NCBI GenBank assembly: GCA_014634225.1
Contig: BLFN01000245.1
Location: forward strand, 96,701-113,065
Length of the DNA: 16,365 nucleotides
DNA from: Acropora yongei
Taxonomy: Eukaryota > Cnidaria > Anthozoa > Scleractinia > Acroporidae
Direction of reading: 5' to 3'
This document shows positions 7,437 to 15,477 of this stretch, piece after piece. The notes below the pieces were generated by a model. It saw nothing but the letters and a program-made list of their open reading frames with translations, ran no database searches and had not been told where the DNA came from. The translations under genes and the position numbers were made by a program. Positions within the stretch are counted from its first letter, which is position 1, and every line of letters starts with the position of its first letter.

Positions 7437-10400
7437 TTATAATGCAAAGTGTTCAATTGGACTGTATTGTTCAGAATGCGTTTTAGTTATGAAGTACAGA
7501 TCTTTAAGACGTCGTATCCTAGACAATGCGACATATGCAGATCCTTTAGGAACTAGTAGTGTGTCTAACCATAATATGATTTTGCCTAAGTTCTGTCCTT
7601 GAATTTTACAAATAGTCGAAGCATATGCAGGTGCAAATGGATGCGAAGTCTGTCTCTTGCCATTTATTGTTGCCGTAACCGGATAAACGGCTACAATGTG
7701 CTCGTTTGCCAGTTTCAGAAAAACTGTCGAATGTTGCATTGTGTGTACCGTTGCTGTCTGTCCATTTACTATGTGAAGCTCCTTATCCCTATTTTGTGTT
7801 ATAATGACTTTCATGCCCTTATATATTGGTTGAATTTTGTCCGCACCATCGTATTTGATATATCCACATGGATCTAGGTCTGGGAATAGGTTGTTAACTG
7901 CTATCCTATTGACAGTTGCTGCCGCGGCTCTGGTTACTGTTAAAATCATACCGTCTGGATGGTCTTGCAACACGGATAGTAATTCAGCCTCCGAGGGCTC
8001 TGACGAACATAAAACCCGTTGACCATGAAGCTCTTTTAATGTACGTCTGCTAGGCTTATAATATCTTATGACATTGAGAATTTCTTGGAACTGAGAATCA
8101 ACACACCTGTGTTGTTGAATGAAATTCACAATGACACTGTTCTTATATAAAGCCTTGTTTTGCAATATTCCGGTCGTTGGTCTAGTTTTTCCTTGAACTG
8201 TAGCAATCGGTTGCTGTTGTTGTTGATCCCCGCACAGCAGAACAACAGGTCTTACATGTAATTCTTGTAGAGTAGCTAATATGTGATCAAATACTGTAGA
8301 AGGGACCATGGACAGTTCGTCAATGACAAGCAAGTCATAGTTTGCAATATCCCAATTAATAGCTGGTCGTTCATTTGAGTCAACTGGATATTTAAATGCA
8401 CTATGGATAGTATCAGCATTGAAACCTTCATCAGGTATTATCGAATTATAGGTACTAGACAACATGCCTGTAGGTGTCGCACACAGAACTCTGTATTGTG
8501 CTGTTAATGCTGTTCGAATACTGTGTAAAACAGCAAATGTTTTGCCTGTTCCAGGCTTACCTCGTACAAGTAAAAATTTTCTCCAATCGTGGCCGGACGT
8601 TGAAGGCAATGTTTGTATGTTTCTCTCGTCAAAAGCACATTCAGTGTCAGAATGCAAACTTTCGTTGTCAGATTCATAGTCTGCTTCAGGTATATCGTCA
8701 TAGAATTCTTGTCTTTGACTAAGGAATTTTTCAACTAAAGAATGGACTCTTAACTGCTCTGGGCTAAAGTCACTAACTGTGTTCAAGTCAGGAAGCACAG
8801 ACAAGTCTGATATTCCGCCAATAACTCTACGTTGCCACAACTTTAAAAAATCCCGTTTGCTTTGCACATACGCTATAAGTGTGTCTACGTACTCATCTTT
8901 ATTGCCCATTAAAGAGAAATGTTCTCTGATAGCAGTTTCATTTGTCCAAACTTCGGATCTCAATGAAAATGCAGCTGCAAAGTGCTTAATGCCTACTGGT
9001 AAATCATCATGTTTTTCATGCTTGAGTTCTTCGATATTTCTATGCGGATAATTCATTAGTAAGTCTTGATAGTAGTATTCATCTTTGAAAGGGCTTCTTA
9101 GCTTAACGCCTACTAGAGTCGTGCCTGATTTATATGGTTTCCCCTTTGGGTCATACAATCGCAACCATTGGAGATAAGAAATAGTTTCTTCATTTCCTGG
9201 TCTTTTGCAATATCTATCATGTGTTTGTCGATTTGCTTGACTCTCTGATGCAGGCGAAAACTGTTTAGTTCTACTCTGAGACCAAGCAATCTTTTTAGCC
9301 GATAAAGACATCCACATTTCTGGTTCACGAGGACGTAGCCCGCGCAAGTGCCTATATGCTGCCTGATATGGTCCCGTACGAATTGAGAACATAGCATCAC
9401 TATTGAATGCATCATGCCACTTTGAAACATAACTTGCAGCATACCTAAGGAGCATGCCTTTCCCATCAGAAGTCTGAATGTCCATGCGACATTTAAGTGA
9501 TGGCAATATCGTAGAAATGTAAGCACGTAAATTGATAACAAAAGCTTCTGAAGGATGAAACAACTGTAATATTTGCTCGCCATCATGGTTGGATACCTGT
9601 GTGGCTTGTTCAAACAAAGGCACACCCGGTTTTTCAGATGGCTGTAAATTCAGCACATGTTCAGCAAGAAATTTGTTACTCCATGGAATATCAGCACGAA
9701 TTGCATCTAGTTTCATTTTAGTCAAATCTTTCAACCAAACAAGCATGTGCAAGTGTACAGTTCCTCTGTCTTGAAACTCAAAACGGTAAAAATAGGTCAA
9801 GACATTCTTTTTATTCTTTTTCCTCTTATAATTAAACAAATGGTTTACCCATCGATTAGTGTTCGAACCGCACATGTATCCTCGGACTAGCTGCTCAAGC
9901 ACATTAACGATATGCATCGTCTCCAACTGAGCTAAATTTGTAGGTCCATGGCCAGTTTGTGCACGTAGATTTTCAAGCCATGGTGGAAAAGGGAAACTCC
10001 ATTCATAGGGTGAAATGGTTATGAACAGGCTAGGATTTCCAAATTGTAAAGTTGCATCCATTAGAAATCTATGTTGCCAACGCCAATATTCGGTAGAAAA
10101 TGTCTTAGCCTCTAGAGCTTTATTTGGGCTACATTTCATCCTTCTTGCAGATGCTATTGCACCGCTTACAGTTTGCCATAGCCAAAGGTCATAATGAAAG
10201 TGCAATAATTCATGATTAATGCTATAGTCTGCAATTTCAGAATTGACTTTAATCATGTAAGAGACTTTTGAGCTTAATCTTGTTTCTCTGCCATCCAAAC
10301 TACTGTCACACCAGTCAGAGTAAGGATATAAATTTGGCCATAATGCACATTCAATTCCCCGTCTCTGGGTATAATCATAGAAATTGAATTTCTGGTTTTC

Positions 10401-11108
10401 CGAAATGGCAAGTTCTCTATCCTCGATATACTTTTTATATGTTGTGCTATCATTAGACATTAGCCAATCATAAGCTCTTTGACATTTTGGTCGCTCATTA
10501 TCTGGTAGCTTAGCTATCTTGTCACACACTGAATCTTTGCTCCACGATACACGGAACATGCTGCCTTTTTTCCTATATCCTATTGGGCTTTTATCATAAT
10601 CTCCACAATGGATAGTTAGTGGACGGAGCGCTATTACCTGCTTTAGTGACAATTTGCGTAATTCTTTCGGTATATTCTTGTACCTAGGGACAATGTACCT
10701 TTTTGCCTTGCAAGTGCAAGTTTTAACTGATTTTATTACTGGAGTATTGATGAATCTTGGAAATAGCTTTTGAGGTAACAACTGTTTACATTTCTCACAA
10801 TATGTCCAACTGGCATGTTCAATCCAAAACTGTAGTGCAGTTGTTTCATTTTTGAAATACTTAGTAGATGATGCGTGAAGGTTATGTCGGCCTGAATATT
10901 TTGCTAGAAATGACTTAGTCGCTTCAGTCTGCTGAATAGCTCTAGCACCTATGTCTGCATTTAGTCTAGCTATCCGTGTGCCTACATTCTTATCTTTTGT
11001 TATAATACGCCATTTTCTATTACTCCAAAAAGTTAATGATTTTCCAGAAGTCCAATATGTTGGCATGCTGCTATAATGATAGATGTAAGGAAAGATGACA
11101 TAATTCAT
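7437..11108 (-). CDS. Helitron-type Rep-helicase (HUH nickase plus PIF1-like helicase)
   Basis: One intact 1223-residue frame. Residues 104-133 hold a Cys cluster (C104, C107, C131, C133), probably a zinc-binding module. The Rep domain spans about 290-610: motif 1 is around LFITISPYEW (361-370), the HUH motif is FQDRGTVHLH with H452 and H454 for metal binding, and the Y2 motif is YAASYVSK with Y556 and Y560 as nicking tyrosines. The helicase spans about 840-1215: Walker A GKPGTGKT (850-857), Walker B IDELS (929-933), motif III GDQQQQQP (960-967), QQHR (998-1001), and a C-terminal AYVALSR (1191-1197) as in PIF1/RecD-like helicases. In Helitrons, such proteins nick one strand and drive rolling-circle transposition. 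It is shorter than many Helitron proteins, and I see no RPA or endonuclease domain. The start at 11108 is the first ATG after an acceptor-like CAG ending at 11124. All key residues are present, so activity or recent activity is plausible. Confidence 0.95.
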   Translation of the reverse strand: MNYVIFPYIYHYSSMPTYWTSGKSLTFWSNRKWRIITKDKNVGTRIARLNADIGARAIQQTEATKSFLAKYSGRHNLHASSTKYFKNETTALQFWIEHASWTYCEKCKQLLPQKLFPRFINTPVIKSVKTCTCKAKRYIVPRYKNIPKELRKLSLKQVIALRPLTIHCGDYDKSPIGYRKKGSMFRVSWSKDSVCDKIAKLPDNERPKCQRAYDWLMSNDSTTYKKYIEDRELAISENQKFNFYDYTQRRGIECALWPNLYPYSDWCDSSLDGRETRLSSKVSYMIKVNSEIADYSINHELLHFHYDLWLWQTVSGAIASARRMKCSPNKALEAKTFSTEYWRWQHRFLMDATLQFGNPSLFITISPYEWSFPFPPWLENLRAQTGHGPTNLAQLETMHIVNVLEQLVRGYMCGSNTNRWVNHLFNYKRKKNKKNVLTYFYRFEFQDRGTVHLHMLVWLKDLTKMKLDAIRADIPWSNKFLAEHVLNLQPSEKPGVPLFEQATQVSNHDGEQILQLFHPSEAFVINLRAYISTILPSLKCRMDIQTSDGKGMLLRYAASYVSKWHDAFNSDAMFSIRTGPYQAAYRHLRGLRPREPEMWMSLSAKKIAWSQSRTKQFSPASESQANRQTHDRYCKRPGNEETISYLQWLRLYDPKGKPYKSGTTLVGVKLRSPFKDEYYYQDLLMNYPHRNIEELKHEKHDDLPVGIKHFAAAFSLRSEVWTNETAIREHFSLMGNKDEYVDTLIAYVQSKRDFLKLWQRRVIGGISDLSVLPDLNTVSDFSPEQLRVHSLVEKFLSQRQEFYDDIPEADYESDNESLHSDTECAFDERNIQTLPSTSGHDWRKFLLVRGKPGTGKTFAVLHSIRTALTAQYRVLCATPTGMLSSTYNSIIPDEGFNADTIHSAFKYPVDSNERPAINWDIANYDLLVIDELSMVPSTVFDHILATLQELHVRPVVLLCGDQQQQQPIATVQGKTRPTTGILQNKALYKNSVIVNFIQQHRCVDSQFQEILNVIRYYKPSRRTLKELHGQRVLCSSEPSEAELLSVLQDHPDGMILTVTRAAAATVNRIAVNNLFPDLDPCGYIKYDGADKIQPIYKGMKVIITQNRDKELHIVNGQTATVHTMQHSTVFLKLANEHIVAVYPVTATINGKRQTSHPFAPAYASTICKIQGQNLGKIILWLDTLLVPKGSAYVALSRIRRLKDLYFITKTHSEQYSPIEHFAL

Positions 11109-11123
11109 ATTGTGGTATTGTAT
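11109..11123 (-). other. Candidate 5' UTR part of the Rep-helicase exon
   Basis: CACACATTCAG precedes 11123 on the minus strand and can act as a 3' splice site. The 15 bases from there to the start codon contain no ATG and no in-frame stop. Confidence 0.5.
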
Positions 11124-12477
11124 CTGAATGTGTGGAAGACATCATGCTTGCATATCTAGTAATTCAGCTATAATTTAATACACATGATGTGAAAATATAT
11201 TATTTGAGAGGTTGATTCAAATATTTGTCAGATGTAATGCGATTAATATCTTGTCATTCTGTTAACTTATTTCGTATGATGTGAAAATCAAGTCACATGT
11301 AAAGTGATCATGTGCCTTGTCAAGAAAATGTCATAAGGTATGAAGTATGTGATAAGTGTCGCATAGGCGTTTTTAATTTGCAAGAAGAACACCGATTTCA
11401 ATTGTTTGTGAATGTTGTAACACGAGTTCAACATCTGAATTCCTAACCATCTTACAGTGATTTGAGTTACAAGACATCTTATTACATGGTCAATATATTA
11501 TTTAGTTATCATGAGTTACTTGACAAATGGAACATGATTCATAGTGTAATCAATGTAAAGGTCTTTTTTCATAGAAATGCATTATGCAGGGACACATGTT
11601 AAACGTATTTCACATAGTGACTGAGTTAGCTTGATAGTATCGTGCCAGAATTTCTATGAGAAATGATATTTTCTCCAATGCCCATGAGAAAAACTACAAT
11701 AGCACAATTGATGACACGATGAGGATGTTATTTATAACCGAAAGTAGAAATGGTTCTATTCGTTAATTTCGGAACATGTATATGTCGTAGTCACTGATAT
11801 CAATATAGTTTTCATGATTGAATTCGCCACCTTCAAGATTGCAGTTAATTGATACTGACTTGACTTAAGATTGTGACTAAAGTGTATCCTTTGTTTGTTG
11901 CTGAATGACCGAGTTATCCGAATATCTCGATAACAGAATTTACAAGATTAAATATGCAATGATGACATATTCCTGATTTGATACAATGATGTTAGACATA
12001 TGTGTTGTAACGCAACTATGATTTCTGACCAGAGTGAAAAGCATTTTCTCCTTTCTGATTTGATAGTTCAATTCTTAGTACGCAACCGTCAACAACGACA
12101 CTACGGATAATTCATATTGATTTAGATACTTGAAAAGTGAAAACTATTTTATGTCGAGAATAAAGATGTCAAGAAAAGTTCGAGCATTCTACACATTTTG
12201 ATTGATATCATGTTATGCTGCATGCTAGATAGCATTGGTCTTGTCTGACTGTATTGGTAAGCTTGAATCAATCTTGTATGTAGACACATTTGTTCGTAGG
12301 TAATCGTTCAGCCATATAGTTTACACCTGACTCTCACATACTGTAATACTAGTTCTTTAAGCGTTAATAGTATGAGACGCCTAGATGTAACTCGAATACA
12401 GATACTTTCAATGCATTGTCTGATATGTAATGGTGTATTTGAAACAGATGTCGTTAATGTATTACCAATGTACTTAC
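11124..12477. other. AT-rich upstream region, probable leader intron
   Basis: I find no long ORF, tandem repeat or RNA gene. If the micro-exon model is right, this is the last leader intron, between the micro-exon ending at 12478 and the Rep-helicase exon. Confidence 0.4.
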
Positions 12478-12505
12478 GATTTCTTGAATTATGTTCAAAA
12501 GATAT
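12478..12505 (-). other. Candidate leader micro-exon c (28 nt)
   Basis: On the minus strand, the acceptor is CTCCTTTTGTTTGCAG and the donor AAATC|GTAAGTAC, both strong. The exon contains no ATG. Confidence 0.5.
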
Positions 12506-12737
12506 CTGCAAACAAAAGGAGATTAGAGATATTGTATACAATGATAAGAAATAAAAGATCATTAAGAATTGTTTATTTATTCCATTGCAATAAATAGGAT
12601 TGTTCAGATACGTGAATGATACCATTTATCTCTGCGAAACCATATGCCTTATGAGTATTGTTAACTAATAGCTCTGAAAACGACAATGTGTACAGAAAGA
12701 TGCAAAATTTTGTTTTCATTGAAAGACGGGACCTTAC

Positions 12738-12774
12738 CAAGAATAAACTGCAAACTGTAATTGACAACTTTATG
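12738..12774 (-). other. Candidate leader micro-exon b0 (37 nt)
   Basis: On the minus strand, the acceptor is CAATTCTTTTTTGCAG and the donor TTCTTG|GTAAGGTC. The exon contains no ATG. Its length and its TTG|GTAAG end resemble the b-type exons further upstream. Confidence 0.5.
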
Positions 12775-13295
12775 CTGCAAAAAAGAATTGACACATGTCA
12801 ACATTGGCAAAGTCCTAACCATTGAAAGAAGAATAAGTTTCAAGATTCTTGTTGCAATATCACAGTGCACTGGAATTATTCTATGATAGGGTTGTCCGCT
12901 TTAAACTATTGCCTAATATATCTCAGGATATGGCTCGTAATGAGTGGTGTTGCAAATAGGTAATGTTTGATGGATATCAAATACTGAATAACAGAAGTAA
13001 TCCATTAACCGTAGTTTACTCAAAGAAATGGATAGAGTTCAATATCATCAATTTACAGACGAATAACACAGTATTCAAGTTTGCTGTTATCATGACAGAA
13101 TTGCAATTTGCGAAGAAGGCATACTAATAATGAGATAACTAGTCATGTTGAAACAATTGCAACATAGAACACTGTAATAAGCATTATGACGTTCATGTAC
13201 TGAAAGCGTAACACAGAAAAAAGAATAACAATGCTGACATTGATGTTAGATGAACAAACAATATTACTATAGTAGAACGAGCAGTTCGGACTTAC

Positions 13296-13330
13296 CAATG
13301 ATTTCAATAAGAGAGTATTGAATAATGAGT
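13296..13330 (-). other. Candidate leader micro-exon b1 (35 nt)
   Basis: On the minus strand, the acceptor is GTCTTTATGTTGCAG, the exon starts ACTC and ends ATTG, and the donor is GTAAGTCC. There is no ATG. It aligns with b2 and b3 as a diverged copy. Confidence 0.55.
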
Positions 13331-13359
13331 CTGCAACATAAAGACACTTTTAGAATGCT

Positions 13360-13386
13360 ACTCACAAGCAATGGAAAGTCCAATTG
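13360..13386 (-). other. Remnant of a-type micro-exon (donor kept)
   Basis: The conserved donor GTGAGTAGC is present at 13365-13357. The ~107 bp that carry the a-type exon in the next unit are missing, so the donor now abuts sequence from further upstream. A CTTTTTTAG acceptor-like site ending at 13387 could define a 21-nt replacement exon (13386-13366), which is also ATG-free. Confidence 0.35.
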
Positions 13387-13707
13387 CTAAAAAAGAAATC
13401 TTTTTACTGAAGCTATACACAAGAACAAACGGTAAAAGCTATAACCTTTTCACCTTAACGAATCGTGAAGACGGCAAAGATCAATACCCGATAAAGATAA
13501 TCTGTAAGATAGAAGAAAGGATAGTATACAATTAGAATGGTGTGATTGCATGTGTAATTTTTCTTGAAACGCCTTACATCCGTAACGGGTGCATTGCTGA
13601 CGTGGCACACATAGTATCTATGATATATCGAAATATTAGTTGCATTTTAAACAATAAGAATTGAAAGAAATAGTTTTCATTGTCAGACTCATTCGATGTT
13701 CACTTAC

Positions 13708-13743
13708 CAGGGACTTGAACAAACGATGTGAATAAACGACAGT
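13708..13743 (-). other. Candidate leader micro-exon b2 (36 nt)
   Basis: On the minus strand, the acceptor is TTTTAATTCACAG, the exon starts ACTGTCG and ends CCCTG, and the donor is GTAAGTGAA. There is no ATG. It is the duplicate of b3, 597 bp away. Confidence 0.6.
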
Positions 13744-13858
13744 CTGTGAATTAAAATTGTAATAAGTTAACCATTTCTCAATAACATATTACCTATTAAA
13801 GACAAAAGAACTATTATCCTTACAAAAGCATGCAGCAAAAATAGAAAGCGCTACTCAC

Positions 13859-13913
13859 CTTTTTCAATCTTGCGATTGACTAAGACTTATCTATGAAATA
13901 GTAGACAAAAGAA
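13859..13913 (-). other. Candidate leader micro-exon a2 (55 nt)
   Basis: On the minus strand, the acceptor is CTTTGGATCTTTCAG and the donor AAAAAG|GTGAGTAGC. There is no ATG, and stops occur in all three frames, so it is non-coding. It lies 115 nt before b2, matching the a3-b3 distance of 116 nt. Confidence 0.6.
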
Positions 13914-14304
13914 CTGAAAGATCCAAAGTAACAAAGAAATACAGTTAGACGCTAACAATGCTGTTTTAAGTTACAAAGTCCATTAGCAAACAAAGGAACC
14001 ACTATTAGAAAACCTGCATACAAGAACAAATCACAAGGTGTGTTACCCTTTCACTCTAAAAATGGGTCAAGACGTGAAAACTGTGGTAGCCGATATGAAT
14101 GATCTGTAGAAAGATGCAAACTATTCAATGAATTGGTGTGCCAGTAATTTAATATAACTTGAAACGCTTTAAAGCGGTTATGGACGTATAAGTGATACTT
14201 AACACGTGGCATGCACGAAACAACGATATGTTACTTGTATTATAGACATAGTGCAAAGTATAATCAATGATTATGATTTTCCTACCCTATCGATCGTCAC
14301 TTAC

Positions 14305-14339
14305 CAACTACTTAAGTAAACGGTCTGATGAACACGAGT
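14305..14339 (-). other. Candidate leader micro-exon b3 (35 nt)
   Basis: On the minus strand, the acceptor is TCTTTTCATTTTACAG, the exon starts ACTCGTG and ends AGTTG, and the donor is GTAAGTGAC. There is no ATG. Both splice sites are very close to consensus. Confidence 0.6.
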
Positions 14340-14455
14340 CTGTAAAATGAAAAGAAGATTACCATGCTTTCTGCTAGTAATACAACATCAATTAAAAGAC
14401 AAAAGAAGCATTTCGGTAAACAAAGAATGCATTTCACTCTCAATCGGCTACTCAC

Positions 14456-14511
14456 CTTTCTCAATATAAGATTGATGAAGACTTATAGAAGGTAATAACT
14501 GATATAATGAC
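14456..14511 (-). other. Candidate leader micro-exon a3 (56 nt)
   Basis: On the minus strand, the acceptor is TTTGTATCTTTCAG and the donor GAGAAAG|GTGAGTAGC. There is no ATG. Together a3 and b3 total 91 nt, as do a2 and b2. Confidence 0.6.
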
Positions 14512-14626
14512 CTGAAAGATACAAAGCGGCCAAAAATACCGTTACACGTGAAAATGACGAATTTAGACCGGTTCAAAGCGAAATAACAACAAGCACTAAG
14601 TCGTTATCTATAATTACGGAACTTAC

Positions 14627-14770
14627 GTCGATAGAACCGGGTAAATACTGCTGAAGCAATTCTCCGAAACAATTGACAAAAAGGTCTTTAGATGATCGCA
14701 AAATACGCTAGGATATCTCTCGGCGGTTAAGGCAGAAAGAGGATGGACAAAGAAAAACTAACGTATTTCA
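14627..14770 (-). other. Candidate first non-coding exon
   Basis: The donor TATCGAC|GTAAGTTCC ends this exon at 14627. The ~140 bases upstream of it contain no ATG on the minus strand and lie just downstream of a GC-box/CCAAT cluster. The transcription start is not visible, so the 14770 end is approximate. Confidence 0.45.
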
Positions 14771-14779
14771 AACGAATTA

Positions 14780-14859
14780 GGGCGGGCATCCGCTATAGCC
14801 AATGAGATCTTGCCAACGCTAAACGAATGACATCTATCATGACATAATCACGAACCAAT
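14780..14859 (-). promoter_or_regulatory. Promoter-like segment: GC box and two CCAAT boxes
   Basis: GGGCGGG at 14780-14786 and CCAAT at 14799-14803 and 14855-14859 (all read on the plus strand, so ATTGG on the minus) cluster in a locally GC-richer stretch, directly upstream of the candidate first exon. No clear TATA box is seen. CCAAT and GC boxes work in either orientation, so direction is inferred from the genes. Confidence 0.45.
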
Positions 14860-15144
14860 GAAATGTGCCCCGTGAGGTAATTGTCCGTTTGAAAGATGAC
14901 AGAAACCATGGAACAGCACACCATGGCTCCACGCACGCATGATAAATTTGTCTTCCAATAGCCGAAGATCGATGCTCGCTGAAAGTGTTTGCGATTTCCC
15001 CGGAAACCGTTTCAATTCTCTTTTTTTTTTTTTTTCTGGAAGTCTGCTATTAACTCTAATTCTAACATTGCCATATACAGCCCTCAAGACAAGAGAACGA
15101 ACGTAATTCCGTAAAACAGCATTCATCATTACGAAATGTGTAAC
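14860..15144. other. Spacer between promoter-like segment and repeat X
   Basis: It contains a T17 run near 15020-15036 and no supported gene. A 146-aa minus-strand ORF (15288-14848) runs across it into repeat X and has no recognisable domain, so I leave it out as a gene. Confidence 0.45.
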
Positions 15145-15470
15145 TCGTGTTCTTGTTGAATCTTTCGTTATCGATATTTGGCGATCGCTGTCGTAATGCA
15201 CTAAGTAATAACAGATATATTGTAAATTTTTGTTATTATAGCAGACTAATGATACGTTCATCCGACTGTTACATGTGCAATTAGACATGCGTTAAGTTTT
15301 CTATTACGACAAAACGCTATCCAGTAATATGCGATCGGTAGCTACTTGGTATGCGTCATGCAGATTAATCATATGGCGCGAGATCGATCTTGTCACCCTT
15401 CTATCTAGATTCTTTGTAATGACTTTATGTTCTTTGGACACGTGAACTTTGTCTTTTTTTTTCTACGATA
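15145..15470. repeat. Repeat X, right copy (~320 bp direct repeat)
   Basis: It has the same orientation and block order as 4226-4548. It is followed at once by the 333-bp array, as the left copy is followed by a decayed 333-bp fragment. Divergence of about one base in five from the left copy shows that the two are not products of one recent insertion. Confidence 0.85.
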
Positions 15471-15477
15471 TTTGCTG

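Larger units (their letters stand above)
13374..14570. repeat. ~597-600-bp tandem duplication with micro-exons
   Basis: CACTTACCA at 13701 and 14298 and GCTACTCAC at 13850 and 14447 are both 597 bp apart. AAAGTCC at 13375 and 13975 is 600 bp apart. Similarity runs through most of the unit, with CAAGAACAAA, TTGAAACGC and CTGAAAGATMCAAAG shared. A third, shortened copy continues to about 13289. The best-kept parts are the splice sites. Confidence 0.75.

Noticed and set aside
9113..9625. 170-aa minus-strand ORF inside the Rep-helicase gene
   Set aside because: It lies in another frame of the same strand within an intact, motif-bearing gene, so it is a shadow frame.
4700..15144. Exact Helitron ends (5' TC, 3' CTRR with hairpin, A|T target)
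   Set aside because: These signals are too short to place by eye in AT-rich sequence; several candidates exist and none is clearly better.
14848..15288. 146-aa minus-strand ORF
   Set aside because: It crosses promoter-like sequence, a poly-T tract read as a Lys run, and repeat X. It has no domain, and the X part is not open as a shared frame in the left copy.
4226..15470. LTR retrotransposon with X as LTRs
   Set aside because: No reverse transcriptase, integrase or protease is present, the X copies are about 20% diverged, and the main gene is a rolling-circle Rep-helicase.
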